A DNA stretch of 13,115 bases from contig URNC01000043.1 in assembly GCA_900549065.1 (NCBI GenBank), positions 1 through 13,115 of the forward strand. Direction: 5' to 3'. Shown one piece after another: positions 1 to 5,990 of this stretch. Each line of letters opens with the position of its first letter. Position 1 is the stretch's first letter. Origin of the DNA: an uncultured Collinsella sp. Its GTDB lineage: Bacteria > Actinomycetota > Coriobacteriia > Coriobacteriales > Coriobacteriaceae. The notes beneath the pieces were generated by a model. That model saw nothing but the letters and a program-made list of their open reading frames with translations, made no database searches and was not told the origin of the DNA. The position numbers were made by a program, and so were the translations under genes.

Positions 1-187
1 GCTTTCCGTCCATGCGCAGCAGCACCTCGCTCCCGAACGCGCGGTATATCTCCTGCCATCTTCTCACGGCTTCCGCGGGAAGCGAAAGGGCAATCGCGGC
101 AGATTTATACCCGTGCCCGAGCTCGAAGAGCCCTATGGCCGCCTTCCTGGCCTCGACATCATGCTTCACCCTCAAATCAACGCGCAT
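1..187 (-). CDS. IS3-family transposase OrfA, N-terminal part (partial)
   Basis: The first 62 residues are visible, starting MRVDLRVKHDVEARKAAIGL. They contain a helix-turn-helix of the type that opens IS3 OrfA proteins (residues about 12-50: KAAIGLFELGHGYKSAAIAL followed by SLPAEAVRRWQEIY). In this family OrfA binds the element ends and is extended by programmed frameshifting into OrfB, which carries the DDE integrase core; OrfB is outside the window. The start is the ATG at 187, with a GGGAGG ribosome site at 201-196 and 8 bases of spacing. That ribosome site lies inside the 3' arm of a 13-bp hairpin, so it would be hidden in read-through transcripts from rplA. The ORF is open to the window edge, and no damage is visible in the part present. 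Confidence 0.75.
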   Translation of the reverse strand, partial: MRVDLRVKHDVEARKAAIGLFELGHGYKSAAIALSLPAEAVRRWQEIYRAFGSEVLLRMDGK

Positions 188-228
188 AAAGAAAGCCTCC
201 CATTTCTCATGTCCAAGAAATGGGAGGC
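188..228 (-). terminator. Hairpin after rplA, inside the IS left end; likely terminator and SD mask
   Basis: Two 13-base arms (195-207 and 216-228) are perfect complements around an 8-base loop. On the minus strand they are followed by TTTCTTT (194-188). This fits an intrinsic terminator for the rplK-rplA transcript. One arm is the outer part of the IS terminal repeat; the other contains the transposase Shine-Dalgarno sequence. The same hairpin would therefore both stop incoming transcription and hide the ribosome site in any read-through. Confidence 0.7.
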
Positions 229-291
229 AGTTCACGAGACAGAACCGGGTTTCTTTAGCAATGCTTGCTTTGCTCAGGCAGTAACTAAAAG

Positions 292-999
292 TTACTCAGC
301 CAGGAAGTCGCGCTGGATAGCGGGATCAACCTTGATGCCAGGGCCCATGGTGGAAGACACGGAGATGGACTTAACGTACTTGCCCTTAGCAGAAGAGGGC
401 TTGACGCGCAGGATCTCGGTGTACAGGGCAGCGTAGTTCTCGACGAGCTGCTGCTCGGAGAAGGACTTCTTGCCCAGGGGCACGTGGCAGATGCCGTAGC
501 GGTCGGCGCGATACTCAACGCGACCGGCCTTGAGCTCGGAGACCATCTTGGCGACGTCCATGGTCACGGTGCCGAGCTTAGGGTTCGGCATGAGGCCACG
601 GGGACCAAGGATCTTACCGATGCGGCCAACCTTGGCCATCATGTTCGGCGTAGCGATAGCGGCGTCGAAGTTGATCTCGCCCTTCTGGATCTGGGCGACG
701 AGCTCGTCGGAACCGATGATGTCGGCGCCGGCAGCCTCGGCCTCGCGGGCCTTCTCGCCCTCGGCGAAGACGGCAACACGAATGGTCTTGCCGGTACCGT
801 GGGGCAGGGAGATGGAACCGCGGATGTTCTGGTCGGCCTTACGAGTATCGACGCCCAGACGGAAGTGGGCCTCGACGGTCTCGTCGAACTTGGCGGTGTC
901 GAGCTCCTTGATGAGCTTGGCAGCCTGAAGGGGGGTGTAGAGCGCGGCGCGGTCGATCTTCTCGGCAGCGGCGTTATAGCTCTTACCATGCTTAGCCAT
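292..999 (-). CDS. rplA: 50S ribosomal protein L1
   Basis: L1 builds the mobile L1 stalk of the large subunit, which contacts E-site tRNA; in many bacteria it also represses its own operon. The 235-residue product has the usual length. It contains the L1 signature IGKILGPRGLMPNPKLGTVT and a lysine/valine-rich C-terminus (KGKYVKSISVSSTMGPGIKVD). Two ATGs lie six bases apart. The inner one (999-997, MAKHGKSY) is chosen because AGGAGG at 1013-1008 lies 8 bases from it but only 2 from the outer one at 1005. It is the last gene of the secE-nusG-rplK-rplA run. A 117-base gap with stable hairpins separates it from rplK. An IS3-like element begins 57 bases after the stop codon, where rplJ-rplL follow in some other bacteria. 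Confidence 0.97.
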   Translation of the reverse strand: MAKHGKSYNAAAEKIDRAALYTPLQAAKLIKELDTAKFDETVEAHFRLGVDTRKADQNIRGSISLPHGTGKTIRVAVFAEGEKAREAEAAGADIIGSDELVAQIQKGEINFDAAIATPNMMAKVGRIGKILGPRGLMPNPKLGTVTMDVAKMVSELKAGRVEYRADRYGICHVPLGKKSFSEQQLVENYAALYTEILRVKPSSAKGKYVKSISVSSTMGPGIKVDPAIQRDFLAE

Positions 1000-1049
1000 G
1001 TGCATTACCTCCTGTGGTTAAACGGGCGCGAGCCCTCCCACATCGTATC

Positions 1050-1067
1050 GTGTGCCCTATTGCACAC
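1050..1067 (-). other. Small hairpin in the rplK-rplA spacer
   Basis: GTGTGC and GCACAC (1050-1055 and 1062-1067) are perfect 6-base arms around a 6-base loop. It lies between a longer hairpin (1073-1098) and the rplA ribosome site, so it is the downstream of two stem-loops in this spacer as read on the mRNA. It could affect processing or L1-mediated control; nothing here proves either. Confidence 0.4.
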
Positions 1068-1072
1068 ATTTA

Positions 1073-1098
1073 ACGGGCGCCCCGGTTGGAGCACCCGT
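1073..1098 (-). other. Stable hairpin in the rplK-rplA spacer, folds on the mRNA strand
   Basis: Eleven-base arms (1073-1083 and 1088-1098) enclose a GGTT/AACC tetraloop. On the minus-strand mRNA all 11 positions pair, two of them as G-U. On the plus strand those two become C-A mismatches. The structure is therefore tuned to the mRNA. There is no U-run after it, so it is a poor terminator. An RNase processing site or a binding site for L1 or another regulator is more likely. No L1-binding consensus was identified with certainty. Confidence 0.55.
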
Positions 1099-1116
1099 CG
1101 TTACCTAAAGAAATCG

Positions 1117-1545
1117 CTACTCAGCGATGGTGACGCCCATGGAACGGGCGGTACCGGCGATGATCTTCTTGGCGGCGTCAATGTCATTGGCATTGAGGTC
1201 CGGCATCTTGATCTCGGCGATCTTGGTGAGCTGCTCCTGGGAGAGCTGACCAACCTTGTCGGCCTGGGGCTTAGCGGAACCAGACTTGAGGTTCAGCTCC
1301 TTCTTGATGAGGTGAGCCGCCGGCGGGGTCTTGGTGATGAAGGAGAAGGACTTATCCTCGTAGACAGTGATCTCAACGGGGATGATGTCGCCCTTCTTGT
1401 CCTGCGTCTCGGCGTTAAAGGCCTGGCAGAACTGCATGATGTTCACGCCAGCAGCGCCCAGGGCGGGGCCGACGGGAGGAGCGGGGTTAGCTGCACCAGC
1501 AGGAATCTGGAGCTTAATGACGTTGGTAACCTTCTTCTCAGCCAT
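1117..1545 (-). CDS. rplK: 50S ribosomal protein L11
   Basis: L11 forms the base of the L7/L12 stalk with L10 and 23S rRNA, contacts elongation factors, and is needed for RelA-type stringent signalling. The 142-residue product matches the family length. The N-terminal domain shows the conserved IPAGAANPAPPVGPALG segment, where thiopeptide antibiotics act together with rRNA. The C-terminal RNA-binding domain ends GTARSMGVTIAE. The inner ATG (1545-1543, MAEKKVTN) is preferred over the one at 1551: the AAAGGA ribosome site sits six bases before the inner ATG and touches the outer one. It follows nusG after about 120 bases with no clear promoter and precedes rplA, the usual order. Confidence 0.97.
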   Translation of the reverse strand: MAEKKVTNVIKLQIPAGAANPAPPVGPALGAAGVNIMQFCQAFNAETQDKKGDIIPVEITVYEDKSFSFITKTPPAAHLIKKELNLKSGSAKPQADKVGQLSQEQLTKIAEIKMPDLNANDIDAAKKIIAGTARSMGVTIAE

Positions 1546-1665
1546 GGTCATTCCTTTCGAATCACGAGTGTGAAGTACTTGCTATATCGTAAGCACGCAC
1601 GTGTTAGAAGCACTCCTGAGATGAGCAGTCACAGAAGAAGCACGCTCGCGCGAACGGACGAAAAC

Positions 1666-2202
1666 TTAAGCGATGACAGCGACCTGGTTAAAGTCGAGCT
1701 CGACCGGCGTCTCGCGGCCAAAGATCATCAGCGTGACCTTGAGCTTGCCAGCCTCGGTGTTAACCTCGGAGACCTTGCCATCAAAGTCGGTAAGCGGGCC
1801 ATCGGTGACGCGGACGGACGTACCGACCTCAATATCAACCGAGGTGCGCTTGGGCGAATCGCCCTTACCGGGACGACGAGTCATCTTGTTGTACTCGTCG
1901 CGGGAAAGCGGAGCGGGCTTGCCGTTGCCGCCTAGGAAACCGGTGACGCCGGGCGTGTTACGAACACACGTCCAAGCATCGTCATCCATCTCCATGCGGA
2001 CCAGGACATAACCCGGGAAGATCTTGGAATCCTTGGTCTCACGCTTGCCACCCTCTTTAATCTCGGTGACGCGCTCCATAGGAATCTCGATATCAAAGAT
2101 ACGGTCCTGCATGCCCATAGTCTCGATGCGATGCTCGAGATCGGACTTAACGCGGTTCTCGTATCCAGAGTAAGTGTGAACGACGTACCAACGCTTAGAC
2201 AT
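1666..2202 (-). CDS. nusG: Transcription elongation/antitermination factor NusG
   Basis: NusG binds RNA polymerase across the active cleft and links it to Rho or to ribosomal protein S10. At 178 residues it is the standard two-domain form. The NGN domain occupies about residues 3-110 (KRWYVVHTYSGYENRVKSDL, then PGYVLVRMEMDDDAW and TPGVTGFLGG). The KOW domain occupies about 122-178 (VRVTDGPLTDFDGKVSEVN, then GRETPVELDFNQV). The start ATG is three bases after the secE stop, with a GAGGGG ribosome site inside the end of secE, so translational coupling is likely. No insertions of the kind seen in some actinobacterial NusG proteins are present. Confidence 0.97.
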   Translation of the reverse strand: MSKRWYVVHTYSGYENRVKSDLEHRIETMGMQDRIFDIEIPMERVTEIKEGGKRETKDSKIFPGYVLVRMEMDDDAWTCVRNTPGVTGFLGGNGKPAPLSRDEYNKMTRRPGKGDSPKRTSVDIEVGTSVRVTDGPLTDFDGKVSEVNTEAGKLKVTLMIFGRETPVELDFNQVAVIA

Positions 2203-2205
2203 GGT

Positions 2206-2544
2206 TTAGCCCCTCAATCCAGAGAACAGAGCAAGAGCCTCGCCAAAGCCAGCATCGAGCAGAGCGATGACGACGCCGACGACGATCAGAGAAGCGCAAA
2301 CGACGACCGAGTAGTTCACGAGCTCCTTCTTATCGGGCCACGTGACACGCTTCATCTCGGACTTGACCGAAGCGAAATACTTCTTGGTGCGGGCGAAGAA
2401 ACCAGGCTTCTCGTTCTTCTTGGACTTCGCAGCCTTCTCGTTCTTCTTGGCAACGGCCTTCTTGGCCTCAACCTTGGAGTTGGCGGCAGCTTTGTTGGCA
2501 GGTGCCGGCTGCTGAGCCTTCTTCTTGTTCTTCTTGTTGGCCAT
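2206..2544 (-). CDS. secE: Preprotein translocase subunit SecE
   Basis: SecE is the small clamp subunit of the SecYEG channel in the cytoplasmic membrane. The protein has 112 residues. An unusually lysine- and alanine-rich N-terminus (about residues 1-48, with repeated KKNEKAAKSKK-type blocks) precedes the conserved amphipathic segment (FASVKSEMKRVTWPDKKEL, about 58-76) and one membrane helix (about 78-100, VVVCASLIVVGVVIALL). This is the single-helix form usual outside the enterobacteria. The start is supported by GGAGG 8 bases upstream. It is followed by nusG after three bases. Upstream lies tRNA-Trp with a hairpin between; no convincing separate promoter was seen. Confidence 0.95.
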   Translation of the reverse strand: MANKKNKKKAQQPAPANKAAANSKVEAKKAVAKKNEKAAKSKKNEKPGFFARTKKYFASVKSEMKRVTWPDKKELVNYSVVVCASLIVVGVVIALLDAGFGEALALFSGLRG

Positions 2545-2583
2545 TTGGGTTACCTCCGCGCAATGCGCTTATACATGAGTAAA

Positions 2584-2611
2584 CCGTAAGCCCCCAAGTG
2601 GGAGCTTACGG
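2584..2611 (-). terminator. Terminator-like hairpin between tRNA-Trp and secE
   Basis: The arms 2584-2596 and 2599-2611 pair almost completely, with one pair that is G-U on the minus strand only. The centre will open to a small loop. On the minus strand it is followed by TTTACTCAT, a short U-rich tail. It would end or attenuate the rpmG/tRNA-Trp transcript before secE. Because secE lacks a clear promoter, partial read-through is plausible. Confidence 0.6.
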
Positions 2612-2620
2612 AATAATGAC

Positions 2621-2696
2621 TGGCACGCCAGGAAGGACTCGAACCCTCAACACTCGGTTTTGGAGACCGATGCTCTACCAATTGAACTACTGGCGT
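2621..2696 (-). tRNA. tRNA-Trp (CCA anticodon)
   Basis: The cloverleaf is complete. The acceptor arms ACGCCAG and CTGGCGT pair, the anticodon loop is CTCCAAA inside a CGGT/ACCG stem, and the T-loop is TTCGAGT. The discriminator base is G, as expected for tryptophan, and the 3' CCA is encoded. It lies 13 bases after the rpmG stop codon and is probably cotranscribed with it. Confidence 0.97.
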
Positions 2697-2709
2697 ATGT
2701 GACTAGAGA

Positions 2710-2859
2710 CTAGCGAGTCTCTTTGTGCAGCGTGTGGTGACGGCACCAGGGGCAATACTTCTTGATCTCCATACGATCAGGCATGGTCGACTTGTTCTTG
2801 GTGGTCGTATAGTTGCGGCGCTTGCACTCAGTGCACGCAAGAGTAACTAGAGTACGCAT
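2710..2859 (-). CDS. rpmG: 50S ribosomal protein L33, zinc-binding form
   Basis: This 49-residue protein is too short for most ORF filters. It begins MRTLVTLACTECKRRNYTTT and ends CPWCRHHTLHKETR. L33 sits near the E site of the large subunit. Cysteines 9, 12, 36 and 39 form two CxxC pairs that bind zinc, so this is the C+ form; many bacteria carry a cysteine-free paralogue used when zinc is scarce, and none is seen here. The ATG at 2859 has AAAGG 10 bases upstream. The gene follows its own strong promoter and precedes tRNA-Trp and secE, a common bacterial arrangement. Confidence 0.95.
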   Translation of the reverse strand: MRTLVTLACTECKRRNYTTTKNKSTMPDRMEIKKYCPWCRHHTLHKETR

Positions 2860-2904
2860 GTATCCTGAACCTTTCATTTCCGCCCCGTACGGGCACGAGT
2901 TGTT

Positions 2905-2934
2905 ACTTTATCAGCTCCACGTAAGTGCTGTCAA
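2905..2934 (-). promoter_or_regulatory. Promoter for rpmG / tRNA-Trp
   Basis: On the minus strand, TTGACA (2934-2929), 18 bases, then TAAAGT (2910-2905). The -35 box is a perfect sigma-70-type match. It is embedded in an 18-base block nearly identical to the one at the tRNA-Tyr/tuf promoter. Expected transcription starts near 2898, about 40 bases before the rpmG start codon. Confidence 0.75.
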
Positions 2935-3079
2935 TGAAAACCTCGAGTCAATTGGTTCTCGGTGGATCCATTCATATTTGGAACACATCAATAAAGCCAT
3001 CGAGATCTAATCGACGGTGCATCCAGGACCATTATCGATCCTCTCGACACCAGCAACGGCTCAATATCCATTGCAGAAA

Positions 3080-3111
3080 AGAACCCGGCACCCCTATAAG
3101 TGCCGGGTTCT
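3080..3111 (-). terminator. Intrinsic terminator of tuf
   Basis: Perfect 12-base GC-rich arms (3080-3091 and 3100-3111) surround an 8-base loop. On the minus strand the stem ends in TTCTTTTCTGC. It lies 28 bases after the tuf stop codon. The bases between 2945 and 3079 hold nothing I can identify. Confidence 0.85.
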
Positions 3112-3138
3112 CTAAGTCAGCTATATCAAAGAGCTAAT

Positions 3139-4329
3139 TTACTCAATGATCGTGGAGACGATGCCCGAACCGACGGTGTGGCCACCCTCGCGGATAGCGA
3201 AGCGCAGGCCCTCCTCCATGGCGATCGGGTGGATGAGGTCGCCCTCGATGGTGATGTGGTCACCAGGCATAGCCATCTCGGTGCCCTCGGGGAGCTTGAC
3301 CGTACCGGTAACGTCGGTAGTACGGAAGTAGAACTGAGGACGATAACCATCGAAGAACGGGGTGTGACGGCCGCCCTCCTCCTTGGTCAGAACGTAGATC
3401 TCGCCGGTGAACTTGGTGTGCGGGGTAACCGAACCGGGCTTGCAGAGAACCTGGCCGCGCTCGATGTCCTCGCGCTTGATGCCGCGGAGCAGCAGACCGA
3501 CGTTGTCGCCAGCCTCGCAGAAGTCCATGGACTTACGGAACATCTCGATACCGGTAACGACGGTGTTCTGGGTATCCTTGATGCCGACGATCTCGACGGG
3601 CTCGTTGAGCTTGAGCTCACCGCGCTCGACACGGCCGGTAGCAACGGTACCACGGCCGGAGATGGTCATAACGTCCTCAACGGCCATCAGGAACGGGAGG
3701 TCGTTGTTACGAGCAGGCGTCGGGATGTACTCGTCGACGGCCTTCATGAGCTCGCGGATAGCGTCCATCCACTTGGCGTCGCCCTCGAGAGCGCCCAGAG
3801 CGGAACCACGGATGACGGGGATATCGTCGCCGGGGAAATCGTACTCGGAAAGGAGCTCACGGGTCTCCATCTCGACGAGGTCGATGAGCTCGTCATCGTC
3901 AACCATGTCGCACTTGTTCAGGAAGACGACGATGTAGGGAACGCCGACCTGACGGGCGAGCAGGATGTGCTCGCGGGTCTGAGCCATGGGGCCGTCGGTA
4001 GCGGCGATAACCAGGATAGCGCCGTCCATCTGAGCAGCGCCGGAGATCATGTTCTTGACGTAGTCAGCGTGGCCCGGGCAGTCAACGTGAGCGTAGTGAC
4101 GGGCAGCGGTCTCGTACTCAACGTGGGAGACGGAGATCGTAATGCCGCGCTCGCGCTCCTCGGGAGCCTTGTCGATGTTCTCGAACGCAGTGAAGTCAGC
4201 CTTGCAGCCCTCGGTCTCGGAGAGAACCTTGGTGATGGCAGCGGTCAGCGTGGTCTTGCCGTGGTCGACGTGACCAATGGTGCCGATGTTAACATGCGGC
4301 TTAGTGCGCTCAAACTTCTCTTTGGCCAT
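3139..4329 (-). CDS. tuf: Elongation factor Tu
   Basis: EF-Tu is the GTPase that delivers aminoacyl-tRNA to the ribosome. The protein is 396 residues, the usual length. All G motifs are present: GHVDHGKTT (residues 19-27), RGITI, DCPGHADY, NKCD and GSALGAL. Domains 2 and 3 follow, with the conserved GRGTVATGRVERG and GDNVGLLLRGI blocks. The ATG at 4329 (MAKEKFERTKPHVN) is chosen over an upstream in-frame start because AGGAGG lies five bases before it and EF-Tu proteins begin here. It is the last gene of a tRNA-Tyr, tRNA-Thr, tRNA-Met, tuf unit. This recalls the tRNA-tufB operon of enterobacteria, but with different tRNAs. No fusA is adjacent. Confidence 0.98.
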   Translation of the reverse strand: MAKEKFERTKPHVNIGTIGHVDHGKTTLTAAITKVLSETEGCKADFTAFENIDKAPEERERGITISVSHVEYETAARHYAHVDCPGHADYVKNMISGAAQMDGAILVIAATDGPMAQTREHILLARQVGVPYIVVFLNKCDMVDDDELIDLVEMETRELLSEYDFPGDDIPVIRGSALGALEGDAKWMDAIRELMKAVDEYIPTPARNNDLPFLMAVEDVMTISGRGTVATGRVERGELKLNEPVEIVGIKDTQNTVVTGIEMFRKSMDFCEAGDNVGLLLRGIKREDIERGQVLCKPGSVTPHTKFTGEIYVLTKEEGGRHTPFFDGYRPQFYFRTTDVTGTVKLPEGTEMAMPGDHITIEGDLIHPIAMEEGLRFAIREGGHTVGSGIVSTIIE

Positions 4330-4383
4330 AAAGCCCTCCTCTAAACAGGTCGTCCCCGGACGGGACTTTGCCTTTATACCATA

Positions 4384-4414
4384 GTGGCCTCTCAACATAC
4401 TATTGAGAAGCCAC
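4384..4414 (-). other. Hairpin between tRNA-Met and tuf
   Basis: Twelve-base arms (4384-4395 and 4403-4414) enclose 7 bases. The single non-Watson-Crick position is G-U on the minus-strand RNA and C-A on the other strand, so it is shaped for the transcript. No U-run follows. A processing signal that separates the tRNA part from the tuf message is the simplest reading. Confidence 0.5.
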
Positions 4415-4425
4415 CGTGTTACCTA

Positions 4426-4502
4426 TGGTAGCGGTGACTGGATTCGAACCAGTGACGCCACGGGTATGAACCGTGTGCTCTAACCAACTGAGCTACACCG
4501 CC
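4426..4502 (-). tRNA. tRNA-Met (CAT anticodon), probably elongator
   Basis: The fold is complete: acceptor GGCGGTG with CACCGCT (first pair G-U), anticodon stem CACGG/CCGTG with loop TTCATAC, and T-arm ACTGG TTCGAAT CCAGT. The discriminator is A and CCA is encoded. The closed G-U first pair argues against the initiator tRNA, which has an unpaired first position. A lysidine-modified tRNA-Ile2 cannot be fully excluded from sequence alone. Confidence 0.9.
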
Positions 4503-4505
4503 GGA

Positions 4506-4581
4506 TGGAGCCTGCAACCAGACTTGAACTGGTGACCTCTTCGTTACCAACGAAGTGCTCTACCGACTGAGCTATACAGGC
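4506..4581 (-). tRNA. tRNA-Thr (GGT anticodon)
   Basis: The acceptor GCCTGTA pairs with TGCAGGC. The anticodon stem CTTCG/CGAAG holds the loop TTGGTAA. The T-loop is TTCAAGT, the discriminator T, and CCA is encoded. Only three bases separate it from tRNA-Met. Confidence 0.97.
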
Positions 4582-4591
4582 ACTTGACGGG

Positions 4592-4673
4592 TGGGAGCTA
4601 TAGGATTCGAACCTATGTAGGCAGAGCCAACGGGTTTACAGCCCGTCCCCATTAACCACTCGGGCAAACTCCC
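4592..4673 (-). tRNA. tRNA-Tyr (GTA anticodon), CCA not encoded
   Basis: This is a class II tRNA with a 13-base variable arm (GGC/GCC stem). The anticodon stem ACGGG/CCCGT holds the loop CTGTAAA. The acceptor GGGAGTT pairs with AGCTCCC and the discriminator is A. The next three bases are CCC instead of CCA, unlike the other four tRNAs in the window, so the end must be trimmed and completed by the CCA-adding enzyme. It is the first gene of the tuf unit. Confidence 0.95.
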
Positions 4674-4735
4674 AATCGTTCAAGTATCCGCAGGTTCTTT
4701 GGTCTTTTGGACCGCCGCCCCCGCGAACGAAGAAG

Positions 4736-4765
4736 ATAATACGATGCAACCTTGGGGGCTGTCAA
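4736..4765 (-). promoter_or_regulatory. Promoter for tRNA-Tyr, -Thr, -Met and tuf
   Basis: On the minus strand, TTGACA (4765-4760), 18 bases, then TATTAT (4741-4736). Both boxes are close to consensus, as expected for tRNA and EF-Tu expression. The block GAGGTTTTCGTTGACAGC covering the -35 box recurs at the rpmG promoter with one difference. The bases between 4776 and 4980 show only a 19-bp-spaced pair of CACGATCG copies (4955 and 4974) and no gene. Confidence 0.8.
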
Positions 4766-4980
4766 CGAAAACCTCTAGATACACGGTTCCGGGCGTATCT
4801 ATATACCTTTGACCTGCTGTTTTGTTGAGTTTAGAAATGAAGGACGGTGGATTTGGCTGTGCTGGTGACATTTCCCAAGGGAACACTTTGGCACGGTGGA
4901 GTACGCCTACAGCATCGACCTTCGATAACGGCCCTCTTGCACTATTACATAGGTCACGATCGGGCTTCCACGACACGATC

Positions 4981-5062
4981 GAGCGTGGATAATCTCCCAC
5001 TTTTAGCGCGGCCCTAAGGCCAAAGCGGCAGATTATCCACGCTCATTCTCCAGGCGGGAGAA
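4981..5062. repeat. Inverted pair of a short dispersed repeat, left side of the bgl cassette
   Basis: A 15-base sequence at 4981-4995 recurs as its exact reverse complement at 5030-5044; the core is TTATCCACGCTC. The right copy continues into a small hairpin, TTCTCC-AGGCG-GGAGAA (5046-5062). The 30 bases 5032-5061 match 9083-9112 on the other side of the cassette at 27 positions. It lies just after the 3' end of the rpiR gene and may also act as a transcription stop. It resembles REP-type elements; the family is not one I can name. Confidence 0.7.
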
Positions 5063-5076
5063 CTAATGAGCCGCAA

Positions 5077-5910
5077 CTACTCGGGCCAGGCCAAAGTAGA
5101 CCCATAGAGCGGCTCCCCCTTGGTGCAGGGGTAGCGACTCAAGTAACACGACGATAGCAAGTCGAAGAAATAAGTCATGGCGTATTTCGAATAAACGCCG
5201 AGTCGGTCAATTCCGTTTCCCGCATTACCAAGACGATATACACGGTCAAAAGACCTCGATTTGTCATCGTTGCTAAACGCAGTAATTAGAATCTTCCTAC
5301 CCGAACGGCAATCAAGATACTCACGCGCCTGTGACACAAATAGCCCGGAGACCGATACGAGAATTATCAATGACTGCGAAGCGTCTCCCATGTTTTTCAA
5401 TTCCGCGACGTTAGCCCCAGCAACTATGCGAACTATCTTGCCCGCATAAAACATTTCCTGCTGAAATCGTACGAGATTGGCGCTCACATTATTGGTGCAC
5501 CAGATTTCAACGTTTTTATGGCCATCAATTTCGTCGGCAAGGTGCTTAATAGCGGTATCGGACACGCCGCTTTCGACCTCAGCGAACATCTCGATCATGC
5601 GAACGTCGAGCTCTGCCCTGTACTCCTCGTAGCCAAATTCCTCCTCTCGATGGCTTAAGTCGCTTGGAAAGACTGATTGAGTAAATGATTCTTTCAAATC
5701 GCTAAGAGACTGGTAGCCCAAGCGATTGCAGAAACGACGAACAGCAGAACGGGTCACGAATGCATCGCGGGTTATTGCGGCAACATTGATTTCGCTCGAA
5801 CGCCTAATGTGAGCGATGAGATATCGGGCAATGGCGGCATCGTTTGACCCAAACTCGCTGTTGATGATGGAGCTAATGCGATTGAGCACATCGAAGTCAT
5901 TGATATTCAC
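5077..5910 (-). CDS. MurR/RpiR-family transcriptional regulator
   Basis: RpiR-type regulators sense phosphorylated sugars. The N-terminal helix-turn-helix (VAAITRDAFVTRSAVRRFCN and the following LGYQSLSDLK) is followed by a SIS sugar-isomerase fold in the C-terminal half (NVEIWCTNNVSANLVRFQQE, then LIILVSVSGLF). The GTG at 5910 is chosen: AGAGGA lies five bases upstream, and it leaves only a few residues before the first helix, as in relatives. An ATG at 5949 would add 13 residues but has no ribosome site. The gene is divergent from the 6-phospho-beta-glucosidase and PTS genes, so it most likely controls them, with a beta-glucoside phosphate as likely effector. Whether it activates or represses cannot be told from the sequence. 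Confidence 0.85.
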   Translation of the reverse strand: MNINDFDVLNRISSIINSEFGSNDAAIARYLIAHIRRSSEINVAAITRDAFVTRSAVRRFCNRLGYQSLSDLKESFTQSVFPSDLSHREEEFGYEEYRAELDVRMIEMFAEVESGVSDTAIKHLADEIDGHKNVEIWCTNNVSANLVRFQQEMFYAGKIVRIVAGANVAELKNMGDASQSLIILVSVSGLFVSQAREYLDCRSGRKILITAFSNDDKSRSFDRVYRLGNAGNGIDRLGVYSKYAMTYFFDLLSSCYLSRYPCTKGEPLYGSTLAWPE

Positions 5911-5952
5911 GTGATTCCTCTTTCCGCTCTCCTCGAAATCATGGTTCATTTA

Positions 5953-5990
5953 TTGAATCAAACAGCTTTGGTCGTTCTCCTATGATTCAA
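5953..5990. promoter_or_regulatory. Candidate RpiR operator between the divergent genes
   Basis: TTGAATCA (5953-5960) and TGATTCAA (5983-5990) are inverted 8-base copies with 22 bases between them. Both lie in the region shared by the two divergent transcripts. A TTGACG at 5996-6001 may be a -35 box for the plus-strand genes, but no good -10 follows at normal spacing, which would fit dependence on an activator. The operator role is inferred from position and symmetry. Confidence 0.45.

Larger units (their letters stand above)
1..234 (-). mobile_element. IS3-family element, left end only (partial)
   Basis: The outer end is placed at 234 because positions 234 down to 210, read on the minus strand, begin TGAACTGCC and finish TTGGACA. 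That layout is what I remember for terminal repeats of IS3/IS150-group elements. The OrfA start codon follows 22 bases further in. The element runs off the start of the window, so the right end, OrfB and any target duplication cannot be seen. It lies 57 bases beyond the rplA stop codon and has the same orientation, so rplA transcription would run into it. The family call is fairly sure; the exact boundary is inferred. Confidence 0.65.

Noticed and set aside
484..1935. 483-codon open frame antisense to rplA, rplK and nusG
   Set aside because: It runs opposite three certain ribosomal or transcription genes. High-GC codon bias leaves antisense frames open, and its Leu/Gly/Asp-rich translation resembles no protein.
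3100..4344. 414-codon open frame antisense to tuf
   Set aside because: It mirrors the strongly biased codons of EF-Tu and overlaps the tuf terminator; the translation is low-complexity Leu/Asp/Gly/Val.
4680..5000. 106-codon minus-strand ORF upstream of tRNA-Tyr
   Set aside because: It covers the tRNA operon promoter, has no ribosome site and no recognisable domain.
4981..5044. TTATCCACG copies as DnaA boxes of a replication origin
   Set aside because: The match to TTATCCACA is imperfect, there are few copies, they belong to a longer dispersed repeat, and no dnaA, dnaN or AT-rich unwinding region is nearby.
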